The notes: generated by a model not told the origin, from the sequence alone. A DNA stretch of 64,000 nt from Liolophura sinensis (GCF_032854445.1 NC_088304.1:4030001-4094000); one strand, 5' to 3'; counted from the stretch's first letter, positions 1 to 11,665 are shown. Numbers and translations: made by a program.

Positions 1-344
1 CATTGCTCATTGTCGCATTTCACTGAAAATATTGTAATATATATTTTAATATATTCGCTTACGGTAAACGTATCAGTAGGAAAATTGACTGGCCATGGGG
101 TATATTTGTATATTGGGCCACACAGAAGTCCTTCACTCGTTGTAGGAGGGCGTACACGTTTTTATTACGCCGTTGCAGTTAACACATTCAATGATTCCGT
201 AAAATCCGGAAAACATCTCGATTGTTTCCATGACGTCACAAAAAAACACCTATTTTGCATGATGTCGCACAACACTGATCTCTATTCTGTAAATATATAA
301 ACGTAAATGGTGTGATCGCTGATAGATTTTCAGTGATATATGAA

Positions 345-1435
345 TTTCCAAGTGAGTTACACCCACTCTATGATTCTAGATCATAGGAGATTCCACAGTG
401 ATATTTGTGTTTACAAGAGAGATACACCCACTCTATGATTCTAGATCATAGGAGATTCCATAGTGATATTTGTGTTCACAAGAGAGTTACACCCACTCTG
501 TGATTCTAGATCATAGGAGATTCCACAGTAATATTTGTGTTCACAAGAGAGTTACGCCCACTCTATGATTCTAGATCATAGGAGATTCCACAGTAATATT
601 TGTGTTCACAAGAGAGTTACGCCCACTCTATGATTCTAGATCATAGGAGATTCCACAGTAATATTTGTGTTCACAAGAGAGTTACACCCACTCTATGATT
701 CTAGATCATAGGAGATTCCACAGTAATATTTGTGTTCACAAGAGAGTTACGCCCACTCTATGATTCTAGATCATAGGAGATTCCACAGTGATATTTGTGG
801 TTACAAGACTTACGCCCACTCTATGATTCTAGATCATAGGAGATTCCACAGTAATATTTGTGTTCACAAGAGAGTTACACCCACTCTATGATTCTAGATC
901 ATAGGAGATTCCACAGTAATATTTGTGTTCACAAGAGAGTTACACCCACTCTATGATTCTAGATCATAGGAGATTCCACAGTAATATTTGTGTTCACAAG
1001 AGAGTTACGCCCACTCTATGATTCTAGATCATAGCAGATTCCACAGTGATATTTGTGTTCACAAGAGAGTTACACCCACTCTATGATTCTAGATCATAGG
1101 AGATTCCACAGTGATATTTGTGTTCACAAGAGAGTTACACCCACTCTATGATTCTAGATCTTATGAGATTCCACAGTGATATTTGTGGTCACAAGACTTA
1201 CGCCCACTCTATGATTCTAGATCATAGGAGATTCCACAGTGATATTTGTGTTCACAAGAGAGTTACACCCACTCTATGAATTTAGATCCTATGAGATTCA
1301 ACAGTGATATTTGTGTTCAGAAGAGAGTTACGCCCACTCTATGATTCTACATCCTAGCAGATTCCACAGCGCTATATGTGGTAAGAAAAGAGTTACAAAC
1401 GCTCTATCATCCTAGATCCTAGCAGATTTCACAGT
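345..1435. repeat. 65-bp minisatellite, about 17 copies
   Basis: A tandem array with a 65-bp unit. Each unit holds the strings ccacagtgatatttgtgttc, acaagagagttac and cccactctatgattctag. The middle copies are nearly identical and differ mainly at acaccc/acgccc and gtgata/gtaata. Two copies share a deletion (acaagacttacgccc, near 805 and 1190), which suggests that blocks of several units were duplicated together. The last copies (about 1270-1435) are more diverged, as is usual at array edges. No gene is recognised on either side. Confidence 0.95.
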
Positions 1436-4400
1436 CGTCAACTACTTCCTGCCCCTTTACCACTCTGCGCGGTCAGGAACCAGCTGAAAATAACAAATCA
1501 TGAGTGGGTAAATTAACGAACTTTCTGACAAGAGATATATGACTTACTCCATAACTAAATTTTAATTAATTTATTGTATATTCGCTGGTAAAAGTCTGTA
1601 TTTTTTTCCTTTATCCTTTTGCTTAAAACAATCACTTAACGCATTTGAGACATATAAATACAAACATATGTATTTGTTATAATCACAGTATGTAGAAAAA
1701 TTTTAATTTTTTTTACAATATATTTTTTTATCCATTTGTATAATACTTTTTACATGCTAGTAACTGTTTTTGAACTCAAATATGGCATAATGTTGTTATA
1801 TACACGTTGATTTGTGCACCACACGAACGTAATACTGATAATCATCGTTAGTCATGAATGTCATAGTACCCTAATTATGGTGTGTAAACATCGATGTAAA
1901 ATGAACAAGAGATAAATGTAACTGTAATATCTCTTTCGTTCAACAAAAACGACCTTTTTGAGGGTGATAAAGGAAAGCACTCTTGCTATTCTTCCCAAAA
2001 AATTTAATCTGTGAAATTTAACACAAAGTCTGTGATGCTATTGCAGTAGCTTGTCTTGTTGAATATAGCACACATTTGCTATTAATTCAACATAAAGATT
2101 CTATTAGACAGGATATTATGTTGAATATGACAGAATATTATGTTATAATAATAGAATACATGCTAGCATGATTCAGACAACAGAAATTAACAGATTGATA
2201 TTTTGAACGTTTGTTGGTGTGTGGATAAAGCTCTTGTCCCTTAACTACTTAATATGTAATGTACATATAACAGTACATATAGTCAGCTATTTAGCGATGA
2301 AAACATTTACACTGTGTGGTAAGCACATTATAGCCAGTTTGTGTTAATTAATCGTTAATTTGAACAATACTTCAATTGAATGTGTAATGAGAATACACTA
2401 AAAACTTAGGACATATTTAGACTTTTTCGAGACTTTCTAGCTGTAGACGCATTTATACATAACCTATATGTACACACCATGCAGTGACTTGCCTTGTTAC
2501 AGCGCGATACTGTCAATATACCTCTTGTTGTTTTATGATAAAATGTGCCATATCTATTACTGTGTTCCTTTCTGTCTTTGTCACTTATTACAACTTACAG
2601 AAACGTAATAACCTCCCTTTCAAAACTTTGAAACAAACATATTTTCTCGTTGCGTTTCTATTTATACGGAAAATTCGCTCTATAGACTCCATAACGCTAT
2701 ACGGTGTAAAGGTAAGAACATGCATTCACGGAGATAAGGGACAGTTGGACGTGAACAAAGCTTTGATTTAAACAGACTGCAAAGTTTTGGCAGCTTCGTG
2801 GTAAATGTCGACGAACTGGGTGAAATGTACGAAAATCACTGGTTTCCACTTTAGTGAGTCATCTTAAATGGAATGAAACGGTTTCTTCTCTTAAAAATTC
2901 TTTTTAAACTGATGGACAAAGGCATTTAGAAAAGTTAAACTTGGCTTGTAGGAGATGGCTAAGATATTAAGAAAAGGCTGGGAAAGATGATAATCGCTCG
3001 TTTTGCACTTAGCCCTGAGGGGATAGAGCAAGAAAATAGTCAACACCTATAACGACTCTTTATCGTCACAGGACTGAAAAATTGTAACCTCAAAAAACCT
3101 CAAGCATACATACATACATTTCAAATCTGGCAAAGTGAGGAAGAAGGCATACTTAAATAATAAGATTAACAAGCCGTTCAAGTTATTTCCATATTAAACC
3201 CATTTTGCTTAAGAGGATTAAGTTAACGTTTACACGACAACCGTGAGATTTGTCCTATGAAACTAGCACAAGCTGTGACTATTTGGTAAGCCGAGTTCAC
3301 ACGAGGCGATTTGTCGAATTCTTCAAGATGTATGCAATAGCGCTCATTCTATATTCGTTCAAATTGTCAGATTGGACGAGTAGATGGAGCAAATCGCGCC
3401 GTGCGAACGCCGCCAAATCCACTTTTAGACGTTTCGTACAGAGAGTTCGTTAATATACAAGGCAGTAAGCAGGCAAGGGGTATGCTCATACAGACATTGG
3501 CATAGTTAGGCAAGAGGAGACAACCGCGTCTATCTGGTGAGAGCTACAAGTGTAGTGCGCGCACTTCTTTTTACATCCAAGCATACAAGCTACTTCTTGT
3601 ACTGGGGAACAAGATCAGACGTTTGAATAACGGAGTTTCAAGTTTGCACTCTTTTATCGATCGCTGAAGGTGGTTAAAAACAGCCTATTGTACCATATGA
3701 CCTGTCAGTTGTTAGGCAACTATTTTTTTATTACATTTGCTGTAACACGGCCGGCAGAATATAGATTCTCTAAAAATTATTTAGAGTAGACGAACGCTGG
3801 AGAACATTTAGAAGCTAGACAGGCGATCGGCGATCAATTGTTGTTAACAAAAGTTGCCTCATAGATCTGACAAGTCGAACGGACTATTTTACCTTTAGAG
3901 ACAAAAGAGTTCGAACTCGAAACTCAACTACTGAAAGACCTAGTCATGTGTGCACAATAAAATTATGCTGAAGACTCGAAGAGATAAAAATGTACTAACT
4001 TAACTAGCAAATATCCTCATTTGAAAGGACGCTACTTGGAGGGCGATAAAGACTTCTACTCCTTTCTATGATGTCTGAAAAGCGTAAAAGCGTAAGCAGA
4101 GGAAATATGTCAAAAGATTATCGTCTTGAAACAGTCGTTTTGGATTGTGCGGTTGCATGCGTGTGTCGAGAAGTTTGCTTAAACTCGTGTACGCGAAATA
4201 ACAACGTGACTCAATTATATATATATAGTTTTACTCCAGTCGTTACGTATATGTCGGTTCCATCCAAAGTCGTGTGGCCATCAACACCAGGGACCAACTG
4301 AAACCGTGGAGTTCAATCGCTACCTAAGTTCTTCTGTATGCCCGAGCTTTAGAAAGTCAAGCCGCTACACTCGAAAATTAATAAATTGAGTATGTGGTTT

Positions 4401-4995
4401 ATGTCGAATATGAGTTCATAGTTCACCCGTCGATAGGATTCTCAGCCATGGCAATACTTTGTGATTTGTTTTGAAATCCCGCAGGGCACTCTTGGGTATC
4501 AGTCGGCAAAAACTGTGTGTTGTCTCAGAGTTTAACGCAGAACAATGGATCTGTTCTTGATCTATATTCCTATTCCGAAAAATGTTTGTTTTCCATCCAA
4601 AGCTGTCAGTCATTTCCAGAAGGCAAGAATCTTCAGACGCGTGCTCATTGGCTCAAATTACCAGGGACGTCATCAAGATATACTTCCCAAAGTGCAGTTT
4701 GTAACGGCTTTCCAATCAACATGCTAACCTGAAAGAAGAAGAAGAAAAAAACTTGAGAGTACGGAAAACAAAATATGTCTTAACAGGAGAGAAGTTGGGC
4801 AGGTTTAAGTCTAAATTGCTACTTTTTAAGCATTTATACATGAACGCTTTGATGAGGTCGTATTTCACCGGTTATACATGTAAGGATTTGCCAATGTGAT
4901 ACCGTCGTCTCTGAAATAACGTTACTATCCATGCTGATGTCTTTTGTATTCTGTTTCGTTCTTTGATATCCAAATTTATGTGATCGCCGGAGTCT
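1436..4995. other. Intergenic DNA without a recognisable gene
   Basis: AT-rich sequence. The open frames here (for example 2484-2771 and 4068-4301) are short, lack recognisable domains and show no convincing splice context. A fragment at about 3005-3090 (gaggggatagagcaagaaaatag) resembles the body of the tRNA-derived SINE seen whole at 33.8-34.0 kb. I see nothing else to annotate. Confidence 0.6.
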
Positions 4996-4999
4996 CTCT

Positions 5000-5105
5000 G
5001 GTTCCCTATCACCATAATGCTGGCGGCGTCGTATATATAAGTGAAATATTCTTGATAAGGCCTACGGCGAAAAACACCAATCAAATAAATAAACAATAAA
5101 TAAAA
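5000..5105 (+). mobile_element. SINE 3' fragment
   Basis: The 3' part of the tRNA-derived SINE family found throughout the window: caccataatgctggcggcgtc, then aagtgaaatattcttg, then a diverged tail ending in acaccaatcaaataaata. The tRNA-related head is missing, so this is a 5'-truncated or decayed copy. Confidence 0.85.
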
Positions 5106-6344
5106 TCAGTTTCTTTGAAATCCTGATTAACAAGCTACATGTACCTAATTTGATGGATTGGGGTTCAAAGCTATGCTTAAGAATACTTCCTGCACATACA
5201 CATGTAACCTGAGTGTCCGGAGTAAACCCCCAACGTTTGGTAAGTAACTGACAAACTTTCTCACGTATCATTCAGAGATTGCACATGGCGACAGAATATA
5301 TAACGAACTAACGGTACCTCATAAACGGCCGCACCAGTGCTATCGACAAGATGGAAGTGCCAAGTAACCCCCTCCCCAACCACACACATATCCCGGCACC
5401 ATCACTACCTAAATGTTTACACGCAGTTTGTTTTCGCAGTGTCGGTTTACTGACAATATGGTGCCGTGGTTATATTTAAAGTGTGCTAGATAGAGTGGAA
5501 GGTTTTCAGTCTGTTACAGGGGAAATTTGTTGACTTTCTAGACTGGGGCAAAGTTGACCACGGCATAGGTAGTCTGCCTTCGTGACTAAATACCTGTACG
5601 TGAGAGCAAACAAAGACAAGAGCCAACTAGAAATCTTCAATAAATCGTGTGTGTGCTTCATCAAACAACCAGAAAGCAAAATATGCTGCGCCAGCCAACA
5701 TAAAGAAAATTTATATTTACATAATATTTTGGGGGTAGTATGATACTCACCATAGCGCAGCACAAAGACTCTTTCACGTATTTTTACGGAAAGCGCAAAG
5801 TACTACCGGGCGGTGTGAGCACCACTTACTTGGATATTTGTCCGGTTTATCCCCGACGGTTATATACCATGCCCTTATAATGTGTTGCCGTGAAGGCTAA
5901 TAAATAAATTAAGTCAAAACCCCACTGTATGCGAGTGTCCTTTTTTCTTTATTCAGTTTTTATTTCAAAACATGTCGAACAGGGGAAAAACAGGGAAAGA
6001 AAAAAGTTATTACAGCCCACTGGGTGGTGGAGTGATAAAAAAACAGGGGCTGGACCCCAAACTGGCGGTCTGCCCAATCGAACACCATTAAGTCGTTATC
6101 GTATGTCGTGCAATATTGTGTACACACGGCCGTGTCCACACTCTGCAGCCGCCGATCACTTCACGTCCAGTGGTGTGTCCTCAGGTTGAGCCAAGCGGTG
6201 ATATCGGTGTGGAGGGGTGGGAGTCCGTACGAATCAAAGTATTCTTCACGGAGACGGGGTGGGTCTGGGGACACGTGTATGAAGACGACTACCCAATGTT
6301 GCCCAGGGCGGAGGCATGTGCCTGCGTTGATATAAGTATAAGCG

Positions 6345-6425
6345 TCAAGTCCGACATTCCCATACCATTCGTAGTCCGTAAAGGGCGTTCCAAGTCAATA
6401 ATCGCAAGATCCATTTCCACAACAA
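6345..6425. repeat. Dispersed repeat copy (family shared with 19.6 and 31.2 kb)
   Basis: The stretch containing accattcgtagtc, aaagggcgttccaagt and ataatcgcaagatccatttc recurs almost unchanged at 19608-19692 and in diverged form at 31180-31240. The open frame at 6116-6484 runs through it and is therefore probably repeat-derived. Confidence 0.75.
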
Positions 6426-6839
6426 CGTTTAACACTAACTCCCGAAGACAAAGGTATGTAAGAAATTATACAAAGAGGAAATAAAACCGGTAACACACAA
6501 GAGAGAAGCGGTCATCAGTTTTCAATGATGCCGGGCAGACAATGAATATTCCAGGCATGAATTCCATATCAAAGTTCAAATTCGTAGTCCGTGAATGAGT
6601 TCCATGTCAAATAACAGCTAAACAAGTATCTCAGTCGCACTTTAATTGCAACAGTTCATAAAGGCATCATGCTGATGTAATTAGCATGGCTACCTTTACG
6701 CCCCTAGCCCCAGGTTAAGCGGTATTAGATACAGTTTGAAAATGACCAGCGTTACAGACCCTAACCGATCAGATTATGATTCAAAAGTAACGGACGATTA
6801 CGTCTTTCCCGTTAATATGTAAAGATCTCATGCTACAAG

Positions 6840-6975
6840 AGGCGCCATCTATGATGTTACACATGACATACAAGATAGACTTTTACACTGGGCAACCAGC
6901 GCCATCTATGTTGTTAAATACCATGTACGTGATAGATATGTACATAGGGATAACAGCGCCGTCTATGTGGTTGAT
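6840..6975. repeat. Three tandem ~57-bp units with a GCGCCRTCTATG core
   Basis: Three imperfect units start at about 6841, 6899 and 6956. Each begins with (g)gcgccatctatg or gcgccgtctatg, followed by a short, less conserved part. The array directly abuts the 3' end of the degenerate reverse transcriptase that reads on the other strand. Confidence 0.8.
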
Positions 6976-6980
6976 CACAA

Positions 6981-8100
6981 TGCAGATCGCCAGAGATTCT
7001 GAACGCTCTGTCCATACCTGCCAACGAGAGTGTTATACTCATTGTAAAATTTGAGAAACTTAGAATGAAGGCGTTTGATGGAGTATCCTTGACAAACTAG
7101 TTTTTGAACTAGCAACTTGTGACGCAGATTAAAGTCATCTCAATTAACGCAAGATCTGACAAATGCTACAAGGCGAGATATGTATACGCCATAGGCAGGA
7201 CCCTTTGGTATATTGCTATCTAAATAAGGATAATTTACAATATCAAAATTGAAATTATCCCTTTTGTCGTGAAGGCGGCGTGAAAGGAGACCTTGGCCAT
7301 CTTTGTACAGATATAGATCCAAATAAGATGTACCATCAGGACTATCTGTTGTCTCCTTTAAATCCAATGAAGGCGGGTAGATTTCGTTCACCGCTTCAGC
7401 AATGTGGGGATTATTTAACGCCAGTAGATCATCAATATACCGTTTGGTAAATGAAAAGGATCGAGCTTTAAATATATTACTTTTAAGTAATTTCTGCATA
7501 TAGTCGTATTCATATGAAAACAGGTATAGGTCTGCCAAAAGAGGCGCACAATTGGTACCCATTGGAATACCTATGCACTGTTGGTAAATGGTATCTCCGA
7601 ATTTCACATAGATGTTATTAATGAGAAATTTGAGTAATTCAATAAATAATGTAACATCCCATGAGTGGTAACCTTTATAAAGAGTAGAACTAAAGAAAGC
7701 CTTATTGCTTCTGACGTTAATGTAACGCAGACCTGTTTTAGTAAATACCGAGACAATTAACGACGATATTCTTTCAATAAGATCTTCGTGAGGAATCGTA
7801 GTATAGAGAGTAGAGAAATCCCATGTGGATACGTCTTTGTACGGTATATGCATATGAGCATCGAATTCTTCTGTAAGACGGTTGGAGTTGTTAAGAATCC
7901 ACATGCAGTTGACACCTGAATTGTTTGTTATGGCACAACAATACTTATTCCAAAATGACTTTACTTCTTTTAACGCTCTCGTAAGTAGGGTTGACAAGAG
8001 TTTGGTGGTACAGCTTCTTTAACCTGCAATAAATCGAGCCTTGTATGGGGATTTATGCATTTTAGGGATCCAGTAAAGTTGTGGTATTTCTGTGATGACG
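6981..8100 (-). pseudogene. Reverse transcriptase, broken by two in-frame stops
   Basis: Reading on the minus strand from about 8100, the frame starts with PQLYWIPKMHKSPYKARFIA and hits a TAA at about 8019-8021. It then stays open for 285 codons to a TGA at 7140-7142, and the same frame continues with RT-like sequence to about 6981. Visible motifs are the motif-A-like WDFSTLYTTIPH (catalytic Asp), the motif-B-like GIPMGTNCAPLLADLYLFSY and the YIDDLL box (YxDD). Both stops are single codons with homology resuming directly after, so they are point mutations and not the gene's ends. This RT type occurs in many invertebrate genomes next to virus-like elements; I cannot assign its class. It is now non-functional. 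Confidence 0.85.
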
Positions 8101-8237
8101 CAGGCCCAGGGTGTGTTGGTCACTTGGTGCGGGAGGTGGTCTCGAGCGTAGACATCCCCCAGCACGGCGCGGGTAAACACATCCGCCTGTAACACACGTC
8201 GCAATTGCACCGTGTCCTTGTTGTTTTGTTTTTTCAA
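8085..8237 (-). pseudogene. Probable protease N-terminus fused to reverse transcriptase
   Basis: A 72-codon frame whose first ~48 residues (…TVQLRRVLQADVFTRAVLG, then YARDHLP) resemble the start of the adenain-like cysteine protease of Maverick-type elements. From residue ~50 it continues without a break into reverse transcriptase sequence (LYWIPKMHK). The catalytic His, Asp/Asn and Cys of the protease would lie in the lost part. The simplest reading is a deletion or an insertion that joined the two genes at about 8085-8100. The protease assignment rests on a short stretch and is tentative; the change of homology at the junction is clearer. Confidence 0.5.
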
Positions 8238-8239
8238 CT

Positions 8240-9055
8240 GGCGAGGTCACAGAGCACGTTTCGGCTTTTGTCTTTTCCTATGATATTGTTGAATTCGGTG
8301 CAGCACACCACGTTAATGGTTTCCGGCAGTGGCCAGGCAAACCGCATCTCCATGCGCAAATCACCAGGTTCAGTTGGTGATCGTCATGTAGGTTGGGGGT
8401 CAGGTCGAAACAAAACAAGGTGTTGCCTTGATGGAGTTCCCCTTGTCGTGAAACACTTTCCCCGTGTTGGTAAAGAGGCTCATGTACGTTCTGACGAAAT
8501 TTCCGGTCTTAAAGTCGGGTGCCAGGGGTTTGGAAGAAATATGACGTCCGCCGACATGCAAGGCGACGAAATTTGTATAAAAGTGCTGGAAGAGGAGCGG
8601 ATTTTTAATGTAGTTCCCGTCAAAAGCCGTTTTGTTCACGCATCCAACCACTAATCGTGTCGGTAAGCTGCCCAGAAATGGGTTTTGTTCGTTGATGAGG
8701 GTGTGGCCTTTGGGCAGGAAGAAATACTTGGTCAGCAAGCGGCAGATAGGGTACTTGGCAGGGTGCTTTGGCCATCGCTATCAAATGCCCCTGTTGAACA
8801 CCGCTGGTGACCTCCTCCAGGCGGGTCTTGTAGTCAGGAGCCTCCTCACCGGACATCAACGCAAACGTGTCCTTGGACGGGGTGAGACGGATGCGGACGG
8901 TCACGTTGTTCAGCAGGTGATGCCGTCGCATGAACATTTCGCTGGCGCCCCAGCATGTCAACTTTGGGCCGTGAGCTGCAGCCGTTCATCCAACCCCGTG
9001 TTGGTTTCATCCGTTCCGTCAAACCTCACTGGAGTGTCCATGTACTTCCTCTTCT
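8240..9055 (-). pseudogene. F54H12.2-like element protein, frameshifted
   Basis: Several minus-strand frames line up as one protein of the family named after C. elegans F54H12.2, which is common in virus-derived elements of invertebrates. Visible parts in order are a short start at about 9030 (ETNTGLDERLQL), NNVTVRIRLTPSKDTFAL near 8900, LPTRLVVGCVNKTAFDGNY near 8640, and GNFVRTYMSLFTNTGKVFHD near 8480. At least three frame changes are needed to read through, and the upstream third expected for this family is not seen. The last part, in another frame, runs to about 8250. The function of the family is not something I can state. The copy cannot make a normal protein. Confidence 0.7.
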
Positions 9056-9061
9056 GAGCGT

Positions 9062-9275
9062 GTGATAGTGGAACGTTTCCATTTAACACATTCTTGGCAC
9101 ATTCACACTAACAGCGAAGTAAACCCGGAACGTTGCCGCGCAGCACAGCGCGTCGAATGGTGGGGGTGGTCCGACCCAGCAGGGACAGCAAGAGGCCGTA
9201 ACGTTAGAGCCGGCGTGACATCGCGGGTGGTTGACGTGGAAACAACTGATTCGGCAGATCGTGTGTATGAAGCTT
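9062..9275. other. Spacer between two element pseudogenes
   Basis: About 210 bases of GC-rich DNA between the ATPase and F54H12.2-like remnants. No domain is recognisable in any frame. It may be what is left of the missing N-terminal part of the F54H12.2-like gene. Confidence 0.4.
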
Positions 9276-9634
9276 TATGACTTGGGCAGGTCGGCGTGCT
9301 GAATCTCCCCGGGGAAGATGTGGGTGCGAAGTCGCAGGTGGTCGGGTGTGGCTTGCTTGAAATCCACCAGCAAATACCTGTGAGGTTTGGCGGTGGCATC
9401 CTCAAATGCCTCGCGCACGTACTTCGTCCGTACTGCGTGAGCCATCTGTTTAGCGATCGTGGTAATTTGAGAGCATCTCGCGGGTTTTTAAACAACACCA
9501 AGTGGTGTGTGTTCAGACTGATGGTGCCATGATCTTTGGTTTTGTTTCACCAACCGTTTCACAAACACGGACTTTCCACACCCCGCCAGTCCGCTGACGA
9601 TGCAGGTAAACGGATGCTCCCATGGAATGTCCAT
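9276..9634 (-). pseudogene. A32/FtsK-like packaging ATPase, internally deleted and frameshifted
   Basis: A start codon at 9632-9634 opens a frame with a Walker A P-loop, SGLAGCGKSVFVKRL, as in the genome-packaging ATPases of Mavericks and large DNA viruses. About 15 codons later the sequence jumps to the C-terminal part (HHLVLFKNPRD), so roughly the middle of the protein, including the Walker B box, is absent. A one-base frame change follows at about 9480. The last part (EAFEDATAKPHRYLLVDFKQ) runs to a TAA at 9276-9278. The surviving 359 bases are about half the usual gene length. ATP hydrolysis would be impossible without Walker B. Confidence 0.8.
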
Positions 9635-9654
9635 GCCTGGAGAAGCTGGGTGAG

Positions 9655-10330
9655 TCAGTTCGGCTGGTCGTACGGGTGAGGATAAGGTACAGTGAGGGAG
9701 GTCGGTGCGGTCACCGCCGCCGTCATCTCGGGCGGCGAGGGCGAGGTAGACGGACTGATGCTGGCACTGCTGCTGCTGATGCGCTGCCCCGTGTTGAGTG
9801 AGGAATAGACAGGTGTGGAAACGGTGATCGGTACCGAAGTGTTGTCACGGAGCAATAGTCGGTGATGCCGGTGGAGTTGGGGTGAACTGGGAAATCCCGT
9901 AAACTTCAACCAGGGAGTGATGGCTTGGTTCGTGTACACGTCCTGCTCGGTGGTCAACGCCGTGGTCGGTAGCGGGGTGGAGGTCTGGTTCTTGCCTGAC
10001 AGCGCTGTCAAGTCGACGTGCGATGTCACTCGGCGACGACGGTGGTGATGGTGGTGGTGACGGCGGCGGCGGCGGAGACAAAGGCTTCCCGGAGCAACGG
10101 AGGAGCGTCTTGTTCAATTGCCCTTGTAGATATTGAATGGTCAACTGGTCGGAGGAGTTGCACGCTGAGTTCCACGGCCAATCCACCCACTAAAACTCCG
10201 ATGTACAAGAGAACTCCGAGCACGGCTGCCACGATGCCTTTATTCTTGCGCAAAAGCCTTGTACCCAGTGACCCATCCCATAAGGTAGGTCGATAGGGAG
10301 TGACAGTTACCCCCGTCATCCTCGGGGTTA
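9655..10330 (-). pseudogene. Element frame with one membrane segment and Pro/Ser-rich tail
   Basis: Downstream of the integrase, a frame starting near 10322 (MTGVTVTPYRPTLWDGSLG) contains a hydrophobic helix, GIVAAVLGVLLYIGVLVGGL, followed by an Ala/Thr-rich stretch that stops at 10026-10028. Other frames continue to 9655 with Pro/Ser/Thr-rich sequence. Whether this was one protein broken by a frameshift or two small genes cannot be decided. A single-pass membrane protein would be at home in a virus-like element, but I do not recognise the family. It overlaps the end of the integrase. Confidence 0.45.
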
Positions 10331-11130
10331 AATACGTGGCCGGCATCCAAGAACTAAGGCTGGGTATATAGCCGACCAACTTCACCCAATTTAAGATCTT
10401 CTCCAGCTGATAAAACTTGTCTGTCGCGGCCGTTACCTGTTGCAGTTCGGTCTTTTAAAACGTCCCGAGCAACCGTTTCCCGTTCAAATCCTCCATTGTG
10501 TACATGACAGGCTGACGAGGGTGGGTCAGACGATGCGGAACATTTCCGTTCTCCAATTCGGGACGTACGATTTTTCGAATTTCCCTTTCCCTTTACATAT
10601 ACGCACGAGATCGCCGGAGCGATAACGGTACACCGATCGTTTAGACGTGGATGGACCGTTCAAGGCTTGACGCACTTCTTTCTGGTTCTGGGTTGGGACT
10701 TCTATGGGGGTCCGCCGTATACTACGGTGACACGTTCGATTGCAGCCGCGGACCAGCGCCGATAAGGCGTCCAGGTACCACCGAGTGTTGTGAGCGCTTT
10801 GGTCTCGTTAAACGTGTGAAAGAAAAATACCCCCTGCACTTTAAAAATGCCTGGAGCGGTCTGTTCAGAAACTCTTTGCCCTCGTCCGTTCGCAGGTACA
10901 ACGCTCGACGTCCCGTCTTGAAAATGCGTTGAAACGCATCACACGAGCACCAGCTTTGGTGCGCAGTGGAACCACCCAAGCTTACTTGGAGAGGACATTC
11001 TCTTTGGCAAACGCTGCCATGTCGACCAGGCCCGCCTGCCACTGACTGTCTATACCCCCAACAACAACTCGGTTACGAGGATAGCGTCGTAGAACGGGAC
11101 GGTGCAGCGTGTACGTGTCCTGCTTGGCCA
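10330..11130 (-). pseudogene. Retroviral-type (Maverick) integrase, broken
   Basis: On the minus strand the first part at about 11085-11018 reads VVVGGIDSQWQAGLVDM, with the first catalytic Asp. After a frame change and apparent loss of some sequence comes FKTGRRALYLRTDEGKEF (second Asp in DEGKEF, 10869-10886). The C-terminal SH3-like part (SVYRYRSGDLVRICKGKGKF) lies near 10620-10560. A further frame change leads to a chromodomain-like end near 10380-10330 (VGYIPSLSSWMPATYL). Such DDE integrases insert element DNA into the host genome. The N-terminal zinc-binding part is missing because a SINE sits from about 11138. Several disruptions make this a clear pseudogene. Confidence 0.8.
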
Positions 11131-11137
11131 GCCAAGC

Positions 11138-11376
11138 CAAGCCATACTCAAGAATATTTCACTTATTCGACGGCGGCAAGCATTATGGTGGGTGGAAAGC
11201 TGGCACAACCCGGGAGAAACCCACGACCATCCGCAGGTTGCTGGCAGACCTTGCCACGTACGGCCGGAGAGGAAGCCAGCATGAACTGGACTTGAACTCA
11301 TAGCCACTGCATTGGTGAGAGACTTCTGGGTCATTACGCTAAGCTAGTGCGCTAACCAACTGAGCCACGGAGCCCC
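11138..11376 (-). mobile_element. Near-full-length SINE inserted in the integrase
   Basis: Read on the minus strand it begins with a tRNA-like head (ctccgtggctcagttggtta, a good Pol III A box). It has gagttcaagtcc as B box, the conserved body (ggcttcctctccggccgtac, caccataatgcttgccgccg) and ends with aagtgaaatattcttgagta. The usual caccaatcaaa end is replaced by a ggctt/ggct repeat. It separates the integrase core from whatever lay upstream, so it landed after or during decay of the element. Confidence 0.9.
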
Positions 11377-11394
11377 CCCCCCCCTCCCCTCTTC

Positions 11395-11665
11395 GGCGTA
11401 TACAGTGAGTGAACCTATCCCAGACAGCGGATATATATACTATCCAGTGTACATGCATTTGTCAACAAAATTCAGGCGCCAAGACCGACACCGTGATCAC
11501 CCATGGGTCTGTTTGGGCGCTAATAAGCTGAAGGAGCTGCTCAACCCCCAACATACCAGTGAGGTGGCTGGCGTCCGGTGCGAGGCCTAGTCCGGTGTCG
11601 TCCCTGTGTTCGTGTATAGTGAGTGAACTTATCCCAGACAGACATATAACAAAACACGCCAGTGT
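11395..11665. promoter_or_regulatory. GC-rich module resembling the region at 13.5-13.9 kb
   Basis: Contains cacccatgggtc, ggcgc and agctgaaggagctgctcaac (about 11525-11549), the same string that occurs at about 13585-13608 upstream of the PC4-like gene. Inside the module the string gtgagtgaacytatcccaga occurs twice (about 11405 and 11620). It lies on the upstream side of the integrase-to-reverse-transcriptase coding part, where a promoter or element terminus would be expected. Confidence 0.45.

Noticed and set aside
6116-6484. 122-codon frame
   Set aside because: Half of it is the dispersed repeat shared with 19.6 kb; no recognisable domain.
8205-9532. Plus-strand frames of 70-149 codons
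   Set aside because: They are shadows of the GC-rich minus-strand element pseudogenes.
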